Source: Chitinophaga niabensis
GTDB lineage: Bacteria; Bacteroidota; Bacteroidia; Chitinophagales; Chitinophagaceae
Length of the DNA: 64,000 nt
Assembly: GCF_039545795.1 (NCBI RefSeq)
Contig: NZ_CP154260.1
Location: 873,001 to 937,000, forward strand
Direction of reading: 5' to 3'
Within the stretch, counting starts at the first letter, position 1. Each line of letters opens with the position of its first letter. The notes below the pieces were generated by a model that had not been told where the DNA came from, searched no databases, and saw nothing but the letters and a program-made list of their open reading frames with translations. The position numbers and the translations under genes are program-made. Of the stretch, positions 27,218-34,822 are shown piece by piece.

Positions 27218-29314
27218 TTATTCCATCTCCAGGTTGAAGTCTGCATTGAACACCAGTTTGGCTTCTTTCTCCGTATCGCTGCCGGGTACTTTCAGGCCTT
27301 TAATTTTACCGGTCTTTCCTTTGTTAAGCAGGTCTGCGATCTGTTTATCCGTGAGCTTTTTGCCCAGTACTTCAAAGGGCAGCTTGAATCCGCAAACGCT
27401 GTAGTTGCCGCAGCCATAAGCCGTATTCCCTTTCTTTACCGTATGCGTTTTGCATTTAGGGCATTTCAGTTCTTCTATCACCACCGCCACTTTGGGTTTC
27501 GGTTCCGGCGGGGGAGGGGCATCCGGGGCAATGGTGATCACTTTGTAAGAACTTGTTTTTACTTCCCGTGTGAGCTCTGTTACCATCTCTATCAGTTCCT
27601 GCTTGAAGGTTTCCATCGCATATTCCCCTTTTTCTATCAGGCGTAATTTGCGCTCCCAGGTGCCCGTTAATTCAGGACTTTTCAGTAGTTCTGATTGGAT
27701 GGTATCAATGAGGTCCATACCGGTCTGTGTAGCAAAGATGTTCTTTTTCTTCTTCTCTATATACTTCCTTCTGAAGAGTGTTTCAATGATGTTGGCGCGG
27801 GTAGAAGGCCGGCCGATACCATTATCTTTCAGCAGCTCACGCATTTCTTCATCTTCCACCTGTTTGCCCGCAGTTTCCATGGCACGCAGTAAGGTAGCTT
27901 CCGTATAAGGTTTGGGAGGTGTGGTCTTTCCTTTGTGTACTTTAGGTTTGTGTGGCCCGCTTTCACCGGCTACAAATACAGGCAGGATCTTTTCTTCCTC
28001 TTCTTCCCCTTCTTTCTTTTCCGTTACATCATTGGCATATACTTCTTTCCAGCCCGGCTCCAGGATCTGTTTACCCGTTGCTTTAAAAGGTACCTGGCCT
28101 ACTTTCCCTAACACTGTTGTATTGGCGATCTTACATTCCGGGTAAAATGCCGCAATGAAACGGCGGGCGATGAGGTCGTAGATCCTTTTTTCATCCAGGT
28201 GAAGCCCTTCAGGATACATGCCGGTGGGAATAATGGCATGGTGATCGGTTACTTTCTTATCGTCAAATACAGTTTTAAGTTTGGGAATGGGATTGGCCAG
28301 GATGGGGGCGATCAGCGCTTTGTAGGGCGTGAGGTCTTCCATAATGCCGGCAATCTTTGGATGCAGGTCTTCAGAAAGGTAAGTGGTATCTACCCTGGGA
28401 TAGGTGACCAGTTTCTTTTCATACAGGCTTTGCACATGTTTGAGTGTATCGTCCGCAGAGTAAGCATATTTCTTATTGGCTTCTACCTGCAGGGCGGTAA
28501 GGTCAAATAAACGGGGATTACCTTCTTTTCCTTCTTTCCTTTCAAAGGAAGTGATCTCAAAGGGATGTTGTTTCAGGTACTCCAGGCCGTTGTTGGCCTT
28601 GTCTACATTTTTGAGCCGGTCAATAGCTGCCGTGAATTCTGTTTCGCGGTAAATGGTTTTTAGTTCCCAGTATTCTTCAGATACAAAGGCATTGATCTCT
28701 TTTTGCCGCTGCACGATCATGGCCAGGGTAGGTGTTTGTACCCTGCCGATGGATAATACTACTTTCCCTTGTGCAAACTTTTTAGTGAAAAGGCGGGTGG
28801 CGTTCATGCCCAGCAGCCAGTCTCCAATAGCCCTGGCGCTGCCTGCCGCATATAAGTTATTGTATTGTTCAGCTTCTTTTAATTTCTGAAAACCTTCCCG
28901 GATGGCTTCTTCCGTGAGAGAGGAGATCCAGAGCCTTTTAACCGGTACGGCGCATTTTGCTTTCAGTAATACCCAGCGTTGGATGAGTTCTCCTTCCTGG
29001 CCGGCATCCCCGCAGTTGATCACTTCTTCACTTTCCTGTACCAGTTGTTCTATGATCTTGAATTGCCTTTGTACGCCGTTGTTTTCAATGAGTTTGATAC
29101 CAAAGCCGGAAGGGATCATGGGAAGGTCCTCCAGGCGCCAGTAACGCCATTGTTCATAGTAGTCGTGCGGCTCTTTGAGGGTGCAGAAGTGTCCGAAGGT
29201 CCAGGTGACCTGGTATCCATTGCCTTCATAGAAGCCATCCCTGCGCTGTTTCGCTCCCAGCACTTCTGCTATGTCTTTTGCCACGCTTGGCTTTTCGGCA
29301 ATGCAAACTTTCAT
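27218..29314 (-). CDS. topB: DNA topoisomerase III
   Basis: This 698-residue type IA topoisomerase should decatenate DNA. The Toprim domain begins MKVCIAEKPSVAKDIAEVLG and has the acidic motif CGDAGQEGELIQRW (about 96-109). The catalytic tyrosine lies in VTYPRVDTTYLS near residue 307. DNA-gate motifs follow, including GIGRPSTRANIIETLF at about 495. Near the C-terminus a four-cysteine zinc ribbon (CPKC ... CGNYSVC, about 630-650) precedes a Toprim-associated C-terminal repeat (KKLTDKQIADLLNKGKTG). It lies 20 bases downstream of the CHAT gene on the same strand but has its own -7-like box. Confidence 0.95.
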   Translation of the reverse strand: MKVCIAEKPSVAKDIAEVLGAKQRRDGFYEGNGYQVTWTFGHFCTLKEPHDYYEQWRYWRLEDLPMIPSGFGIKLIENNGVQRQFKIIEQLVQESEEVINCGDAGQEGELIQRWVLLKAKCAVPVKRLWISSLTEEAIREGFQKLKEAEQYNNLYAAGSARAIGDWLLGMNATRLFTKKFAQGKVVLSIGRVQTPTLAMIVQRQKEINAFVSEEYWELKTIYRETEFTAAIDRLKNVDKANNGLEYLKQHPFEITSFERKEGKEGNPRLFDLTALQVEANKKYAYSADDTLKHVQSLYEKKLVTYPRVDTTYLSEDLHPKIAGIMEDLTPYKALIAPILANPIPKLKTVFDDKKVTDHHAIIPTGMYPEGLHLDEKRIYDLIARRFIAAFYPECKIANTTVLGKVGQVPFKATGKQILEPGWKEVYANDVTEKKEGEEEEEKILPVFVAGESGPHKPKVHKGKTTPPKPYTEATLLRAMETAGKQVEDEEMRELLKDNGIGRPSTRANIIETLFRRKYIEKKKKNIFATQTGMDLIDTIQSELLKSPELTGTWERKLRLIEKGEYAMETFKQELIEMVTELTREVKTSSYKVITIAPDAPPPPEPKPKVAVVIEELKCPKCKTHTVKKGNTAYGCGNYSVCGFKLPFEVLGKKLTDKQIADLLNKGKTGKIKGLKVPGSDTEKEAKLVFNADFNLEME

Positions 29315-29320
29315 ACGGAG

Positions 29321-29328
29321 CGAAGGTA
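29321..29328 (-). promoter_or_regulatory. -7-like box of topB
   Basis: On the minus strand TACCTTCG (one mismatch to TAnnTTTG) ends 6 bases before the topB ATG, in the 20-base gap after the CHAT gene. It may let topB be transcribed alone. Confidence 0.35.
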
Positions 29329-29334
29329 AAAAAA

Positions 29335-32300
29335 TCAGACTAACTCTGCTAATCTTGCCCGCAGCTTGTTTACTTCCTCTGCCCGGGCAATACCTGCACC
29401 GCTGAGGATATTCGTGAGGAATTCAAGGTGATTGATCACCACCATCTTTTTACCCTTGGACTCTGCTTTTTTCCATACATCATGATAGCTTTTAAATACA
29501 GCGTCATGCGTAGTGAACTGTTTGTCCCTGCAGGCATCCAGGATCCAGTTGCAGCAATGTACATTGGCGTTGTTGATCATCTGCCAGTAATCGAATTTAC
29601 GGCCGGGTGTACTGATCAGTTTATTGAGGGCTTCCTGCAGCTGCTCTGTTGGCGGAAGGGTATAACTTTCTTCATTGAACTGCACGGTAGCACCCCAACT
29701 CCTTGCTGCAGCTACATTCACAATAGCTTCCAGCTCTATCCAGTTAGTATAGGCATAGGCCAGCGTGGTATTGCCTTCTATACTGCAGGCTTTCTGATAA
29801 TAGTAGGCTGCTGCCTGGCAGGCTTTTATTTTCTCTGCAGGATCTTCCTGCAGCATGGCTCTCCGTTTATAATTGCTGCCCACCAGGCTGTAACGTTCTG
29901 CGGTTGGCCCCAGGCCCAGGAGGATCATTAATTGCGAATCAATGTAACCGATCTCCTGCAGTAGAATATCTGCGGTGAAATTGGCGCGGCGTTCGTAACA
30001 CATTTTGGAACGTACGCTCAGGTATTTTTCCATTACGGAAAAAGAAAAGGAAGCATCTTCTACCTGCAGTAATGCCTGGAATTTTTCACTCGCATCTTCA
30101 TACCGGAAAAGGTCTGCATAGATCAGCGCTTCCTTTTCCGTGATCCTGGCGGTACGGATGCCGGCACTGTCTACTGCTGCGGATATTTCAGCTAATTGCT
30201 GCAGAAAACTTTCATCTTTTGCCGCACCCATCTCCAGCTGGTTGCGGAGGTTGGAGAGGTCTATCTCTGCTTCCTGTGAGATCATATAACTGCGCTGGCT
30301 TTGGCCGGACCAGCCCCTGTTGTTGAAACGGTAGAAAGGATCACCGTAACATTGATAGGCTCCCCAGGTATTGGTATCACTGAAATCTTCATAGATCCTG
30401 CTGCGTGCTTTTTTCACGGCTTCACCAAAAGTTTCCCCGTTAAACATCAGCTGGTAGAATGTTTCCGTAAAGGCCAGTGCGGCGGCATCACTTACTGCCC
30501 ATCCTGCGGCAATCACTGCTTTTACGCCATTTTGTATCAGCTGTGTGCCAATATTGGCGGCAAATTTATAACGTTGCTGGTAGTATCTGTTATCCATGCC
30601 CTGTGTTTTGCCCAGGGAACAGCAGTTCACAAATACAAACTCCGGCACGGAGCTCATCTGTGCAATTTCTCCCGAGGTGAGGAAGATGTCCTTACCAATC
30701 ACCATACCGGTTTCACCGGGCTTTTCAGGGTTATAGGAACCATGCCCGGCCAGGTGAATGATCTTGTACACATTGCCGAATAATGCTTCTGTGATAGCAG
30801 TGGCATTGCCGTTGATAATCGTGTTTACTTCAAAGTTATGATTGTTCAGTTTCTGCTCTACGATCTTTCCTTCTTTAATGGCACCTGGTAATTGCGGGAG
30901 AAAGCCGAAGAGTTTAGGATCTCCTATCACCAATGCATTATTGGCTGCCACGCTTTGTACCCTGTTCCTGAAATTATTGGTGACCATCTGGCGGATCATA
31001 CCGGAGTTGATGCACAGTGGTTTTGCACTGGGGGAAGTGGTGTCCTGCAATAATTCCCAGGGATAAGCTGCTGTATCCTGGTCAAGGATCCAGTTGATAT
31101 TTCCCTGCCGTTTCAACTGCTCTTTAAATGCATTCGGGATCAGCAGTTCAAATACGGTTTGTGCAAGTGCCGGTGTCCATTTATTATTGGTGGAGATATC
31201 TTCTATCAGTTGATCCAATACCTGGGTACTGCTGAAGAGATTACTTTGCTCTTCCCGCGCAGAGCCGGTGGAAGCATTAAAAACAAGGGATTTGAAACGT
31301 GTATTCGCGTCCTGTGACTGGGTAACGGTTATCCTGCTCCACCAGCCTTCTCCTGATTTTTCAATGATCCGCTGCCTGCTGCCGGGCAGCATACTGATGC
31401 GTTTCTTTTCTATACTGATATTGTAAGAGTTGGTTACATCCTCTTCCAGTTTACTGATGGAATACAGGCAGCTCACGGCACGGTCTTCATACAGTTCAAT
31501 GAATTCCAGTTGCTCTATCAATTTTGCGTTACCAGAAAAGAGTTTATGGATCTTTTCATTCGCATACTGGATGCCCAGTATAATACCACTGATGGCATTT
31601 TCCACACTCAGCCCGCCGTATCCGCAACCAATGATCAATGAAGAAATACCAACAGGCCCATCGTAATTATTGCCGGGATTATAGAGCTCACGCTTCAGGT
31701 CAATCAGGTATTTGGCAACCCCTCTTTCCACGGTATTGGCCAGTTGAAAGGAGGTCAGTGTTTCCGGTTTCCCCAATCCTACAATGATAGCGCCTGCAAA
31801 AGTGGTTTGGGGGCTGATAACGATCTCCGTGGTACCAATTTCACCGGGATAGATCCCCAGGTTATGTTTTTCGCGCAAAGCACCTTTCAGCGCTTTATCC
31901 ACTTCGCTTTCCGCATAAAGGATGGCGTCTCCCATGAAGTGCCCTGCCAGCAAGGGGTAACTGGCAAACCTCAGGTCTCCCTGCATAATGCTTACCTGCA
32001 GGGGATGCCGGACAGTAACCGTAGCGGCGGGTGTACCTGCCTGGCGGCCTTTGAGGTTCAGGCCCCGGGAGTCGTCACTGCCGTTCTGATGAAGATGTAT
32101 GAATTGAACAGGGCTATCTATTTTAACCCCATAAGGCACTATCAGTGCCGGTATTTCAAATGGGTCTGATACTACGAGGGGAAACAGGAGGTCCAGCTCA
32201 TCCTGGCCACAGCGCCAGGCCGTTTTGTCTTCCAGTACAAACTCCAATGTAATGTCCGCATTGATGGGTAATTCCAACAATTCAGCTGTGCTTTTTGTAC

Positions 32301-32379
32301 TATAGGTGGAAACTGTGGTGGATGCACCAGGCGCTCTTGGCTGCAGTTCCCCTCTGATGAGGACCTTATTGATTTTCAT
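29335..32379 (-). CDS. CHAT-domain (caspase-like) protein with M17-N-like and helical domains
   Basis: This 1014-residue protein has no signal peptide, so it is probably cytoplasmic. Residues 1-120 are an unrecognised beta-rich part. Residues about 122-280 resemble the macro-like N-terminal domain of M17 leucyl aminopeptidases (IMQGDLRFASYPLLAGHFMG, then IIVGLGKPETLTSFQLANTV). Residues about 410-690 are a CHAT peptidase domain with the dyad His546 (IIHLAGHGSYN) and Cys586 (FVFVNCCSLG). The AGWAVSD loop and the late GAYQCYGDPFYRF are typical of the family. Residues about 700-1014 are helical and TPR-like. CHAT proteins act as proteases in cell-death or defence systems when paired with a sensor. 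No gasdermin or other obvious target lies next to it; the genes beside it are topB and an acyl-CoA dehydrogenase. Confidence 0.85.
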   Translation of the reverse strand: MKINKVLIRGELQPRAPGASTTVSTYSTKSTAELLELPINADITLEFVLEDKTAWRCGQDELDLLFPLVVSDPFEIPALIVPYGVKIDSPVQFIHLHQNGSDDSRGLNLKGRQAGTPAATVTVRHPLQVSIMQGDLRFASYPLLAGHFMGDAILYAESEVDKALKGALREKHNLGIYPGEIGTTEIVISPQTTFAGAIIVGLGKPETLTSFQLANTVERGVAKYLIDLKRELYNPGNNYDGPVGISSLIIGCGYGGLSVENAISGIILGIQYANEKIHKLFSGNAKLIEQLEFIELYEDRAVSCLYSISKLEEDVTNSYNISIEKKRISMLPGSRQRIIEKSGEGWWSRITVTQSQDANTRFKSLVFNASTGSAREEQSNLFSSTQVLDQLIEDISTNNKWTPALAQTVFELLIPNAFKEQLKRQGNINWILDQDTAAYPWELLQDTTSPSAKPLCINSGMIRQMVTNNFRNRVQSVAANNALVIGDPKLFGFLPQLPGAIKEGKIVEQKLNNHNFEVNTIINGNATAITEALFGNVYKIIHLAGHGSYNPEKPGETGMVIGKDIFLTSGEIAQMSSVPEFVFVNCCSLGKTQGMDNRYYQQRYKFAANIGTQLIQNGVKAVIAAGWAVSDAAALAFTETFYQLMFNGETFGEAVKKARSRIYEDFSDTNTWGAYQCYGDPFYRFNNRGWSGQSQRSYMISQEAEIDLSNLRNQLEMGAAKDESFLQQLAEISAAVDSAGIRTARITEKEALIYADLFRYEDASEKFQALLQVEDASFSFSVMEKYLSVRSKMCYERRANFTADILLQEIGYIDSQLMILLGLGPTAERYSLVGSNYKRRAMLQEDPAEKIKACQAAAYYYQKACSIEGNTTLAYAYTNWIELEAIVNVAAARSWGATVQFNEESYTLPPTEQLQEALNKLISTPGRKFDYWQMINNANVHCCNWILDACRDKQFTTHDAVFKSYHDVWKKAESKGKKMVVINHLEFLTNILSGAGIARAEEVNKLRARLAELV

Positions 32380-32433
32380 GTTTGGGGTAATGTGGGACCG
32401 AGGTAAATATTCCCCTAAATATAAGAATAATAT

Positions 32434-32441
32434 TAGTTTTG
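32434..32441 (+). promoter_or_regulatory. -7 box of the acyl-CoA dehydrogenase gene
   Basis: TAGTTTTG is an exact TAnnTTTG, 25 bases before the ATG at 32467, in the AT-rich gap divergent from the CHAT gene. No -33 match is seen. Confidence 0.45.
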
Positions 32442-32466
32442 ATGTTCACGATTAAAAATATCTCTT

Positions 32467-33828
32467 ATGGCTGGTACATTCTCCAAAATTAAGAACGCAT
32501 ATAATCTGTTCAGGTCAATTGATTTCGATAAGCTGGGAAAGTTGTCGCAGAAAGTAGACCTGCAAAAGGTAATGGATGGTTTTTCCAAACTGGATGATAA
32601 TCAGTTGAAGGGCCTGATGCATATGCTGGATGGTGGTAGTGGAAAGAAGAAAGAGCTGCCGGCGATCAATGGTGATTTTTATGAATTGCATCTGCGCCTG
32701 AGTGAAGAAGATCGTGCCACACAACTGAAAGTGCGTGAATTCATGGAACGTGAAATACAACCCATCGTCAATAATTTCTGGTTGCATGACGACTTCCCTT
32801 TTGAAGTGATCCCTAAGTTCGCAGCGCTTGGTTTGTGCGGGGTAACGTACCAGGGTTATGACTGCCCGGGCAAGTCTTTCCTGATGGAAGGGGTTATTGC
32901 CATGGAAATGGGGAGGGTGGATGCTTCCATTGCTACTTTCTTTGGTGTACATAGCGGACTGGCCATGGGCTCCATTTATATTTGCGGATCGGAGGAACAG
33001 AAACAGGAATGGCTGCCAAAGATGCATAAGATGCAGGCCGTAGGTGCATTTGGCCTTACGGAGCCGGAAGTAGGTTCCGGTGCTGCAGGCGGGCTTACCA
33101 CCACTGCTAAAAGAACAGCAGATGGCTGGGTGCTCAACGGGCAGAAGAAATGGATCGGTAATGCCACTTTTGCGGATGTGGTAGTGATATGGGCAAGGGA
33201 TGTTGATGATAACCAGGTGAAAGGATTCCTCGTAAGGAAAGGCACACCGGGTTTTGTAGCAGAAAAGATCAAAGGAAAGATGGCGCTGCGTATTGTGCAG
33301 AATGCGCTTATTACCATGACGGATTGTGTAGTGGAGGAGAAAGACCGCCTGCAGAACGCCAATTCTTTCAAAGACACTGCAAAAGTACTACAGATGACCC
33401 GTGCCGGCGTTGCCTGGATGGCAGTAGGTTGTGCACGCGGGGCTTATGAAAATGCACTTGATTATACCCGCAAACGTAAACAGTTTGGTAAACCTATCGC
33501 TTCTTTTCAACTGATACAGAACCACCTTGTGGAAATGCTGTCCAACTTAACGGCCATGCAATCCCTCGTATTCCGTTTATCTGAACTGCAGGACCAGGGG
33601 ATGTTAAAAGATGAACATGCTTCCCTGGCCAAAGTGTTCTGTTCGTTACGCACACGGGACATTGTGAGTAGGGCAAGGGAAGTGATGGGCGGAAACGGCA
33701 TTCTGCTGGAACACAATGTGGCCCGTTTTGTGGCGGATGCGGAAGCCATCTATTCCTACGAAGGCACCAAGGAAATTAACTCCCTGATCGTAGGCCGCGC
33801 TATCACCGGGTTCAGTGCTTTTGTGTAA
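32467..33828 (+). CDS. acyl-CoA dehydrogenase family protein
   Basis: This 453-residue FAD enzyme should oxidise an acyl-CoA to the enoyl-CoA. The first 65 residues are an extra helical segment (MAGTFSKIKNAYNLFRSIDF) not found in the classical 380-residue enzymes. Then come the N-terminal helical domain, the FAD-binding middle domain (GAFGLTEPEVGSGAAG at about 190, WVLNGQKKWIGNATFAD at about 219) and the C-terminal helical domain (RKRKQFGKPIASFQLIQ). The likely catalytic glutamate is in IYSYEGTKEINSLIVGRAI. The sequence is closest in style to glutaryl-CoA dehydrogenase or ACX4-type enzymes, but the substrate is not certain. Confidence 0.9.
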   Translation: MAGTFSKIKNAYNLFRSIDFDKLGKLSQKVDLQKVMDGFSKLDDNQLKGLMHMLDGGSGKKKELPAINGDFYELHLRLSEEDRATQLKVREFMEREIQPIVNNFWLHDDFPFEVIPKFAALGLCGVTYQGYDCPGKSFLMEGVIAMEMGRVDASIATFFGVHSGLAMGSIYICGSEEQKQEWLPKMHKMQAVGAFGLTEPEVGSGAAGGLTTTAKRTADGWVLNGQKKWIGNATFADVVVIWARDVDDNQVKGFLVRKGTPGFVAEKIKGKMALRIVQNALITMTDCVVEEKDRLQNANSFKDTAKVLQMTRAGVAWMAVGCARGAYENALDYTRKRKQFGKPIASFQLIQNHLVEMLSNLTAMQSLVFRLSELQDQGMLKDEHASLAKVFCSLRTRDIVSRAREVMGGNGILLEHNVARFVADAEAIYSYEGTKEINSLIVGRAITGFSAFV

Positions 33829-33885
33829 ACAACCATAGCGTGGCATGTGATTTGGCGTACGATCATTGTACTAAAAATTACAACC

Positions 33886-34314
33886 ATGAAAGGGAATCTC
33901 ATATCGGAAACATCTGTAAGCATCAAAGCTTCTGCTGCCAGGGTATGGAAAGCTATAACAGACCCAAAAAGCATTAAGCAATACCTGTTTGGTACCAAAG
34001 TGACCTCCGACTTTAAAGAAGGCAGTGAGATCACTTATGAAGGAGAATTTGAAGGTAAGTCTTATAAGGACAAAGGTGTGATCCAAAAAATGGAACCGGG
34101 TAAAATATTTCAAAGCACTTTTTTAAGTGGCGCGAAGGAAGATAAACCCGAGAATTATAACCTGGTCACCTACAGATTAGCAGAGGACCAGGGCAAAACC
34201 GTGGTCACACTTTCGCAGGATAATATTGCTTCAGAAAAGGAAAAGGAACATTCAGACGGGAACTGGTCTGCCGTGTTGAAAAAATTAAAAGAAGTGGTAG
34301 AAGCAGAAGGATAA
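33886..34314 (+). CDS. SRPBCC/AHSA1-domain protein
   Basis: A small helix-grip protein of 142 residues. The chosen start gives MKGNLISETSVSIKASAARVWKAITDP, the standard opening of AHSA1-like (activator of Hsp90 ATPase homologue) domains in which ARVWKAITDP begins the long pocket region; an earlier in-frame ATG would add 13 unrelated residues. TYEGEFEGKSYKDKGVI and the C-terminal helix GNWSAVLKKLKEVVE complete the fold. Such proteins bind hydrophobic ligands; no specific role can be given. Confidence 0.85.
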   Translation: MKGNLISETSVSIKASAARVWKAITDPKSIKQYLFGTKVTSDFKEGSEITYEGEFEGKSYKDKGVIQKMEPGKIFQSTFLSGAKEDKPENYNLVTYRLAEDQGKTVVTLSQDNIASEKEKEHSDGNWSAVLKKLKEVVEAEG

Positions 34315-34380
34315 AACTTTTTTCCTTCCATAAATTATTGCACCTTGCGCCCTCATTTTTCATAGATTAGACAGCGAGCA

Positions 34381-34641
34381 ATGGCCATTAAAAAGATCGT
34401 AAGGTTTAGTAAAGTATTTAGTATAGAGCAACACCAGGTAGAATTTGATTTCAATCCCATGAACGCTAAGGACCCGCAGTTATACCAGGTTTATTTTATG
34501 TACGGACCCAAAAAGGTGCGTTTTCATATGCAGATAAACAGCGAGGGGCAGTTTGTGATCACGGATAAGAACAGGTGCCCGGATAAATGTAATGCTTTGG
34601 AAAGCGAGTTCTCCCGGGCCATCCTGGAATCCATCGACTAG
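34381..34641 (+). CDS. small hypothetical protein
   Basis: An 86-residue protein (MAIKKIVRFSKVFS) that I do not recognise. It is charged, lacks a signal peptide and hydrophobic segment, and reads as alternating beta strands (HQVEFDF, LYQVYFMY, KVRFHMQI, GQFVITD) followed by a helix (LESEFSRAILESI). Two cysteines lie close together (CPDKC, about 68-72). The coding frame is clean and codon use resembles neighbours, which supports a real gene. Confidence 0.6.
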   Translation: MAIKKIVRFSKVFSIEQHQVEFDFNPMNAKDPQLYQVYFMYGPKKVRFHMQINSEGQFVITDKNRCPDKCNALESEFSRAILESID

Positions 34642-34681
34642 ATAAACCATAATATTTTACCCCGATATGCAACTTTTATTG

Positions 34682-34713
34682 GCGCCATTCGTCTTTCTTA
34701 GGGCGGATGGCGC
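34682..34713 (+). other. stem-loop in the gap before the TonB receptor gene
   Basis: GCGCCATTCG (34682-34691) pairs with CGGATGGCGC (34704-34713) over ten base pairs with one G-U, around a 12-base loop. No T-tract follows, so it is not a typical terminator. It lies 41 bases after the small hypothetical gene and about 110 bases before the receptor start; it may be a regulatory hairpin or a repeat unit. Confidence 0.4.
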
Positions 34714-34822
34714 AAACGTTTGTTCCCCAGGTCATTTATATCGTTCTATATAGTTTTCCAGTTCAAAAACAATTTCGATAGCTCAGTACTTAACCCGAAC
34801 TTTAAAAAGCTAAAAGGTTGCA

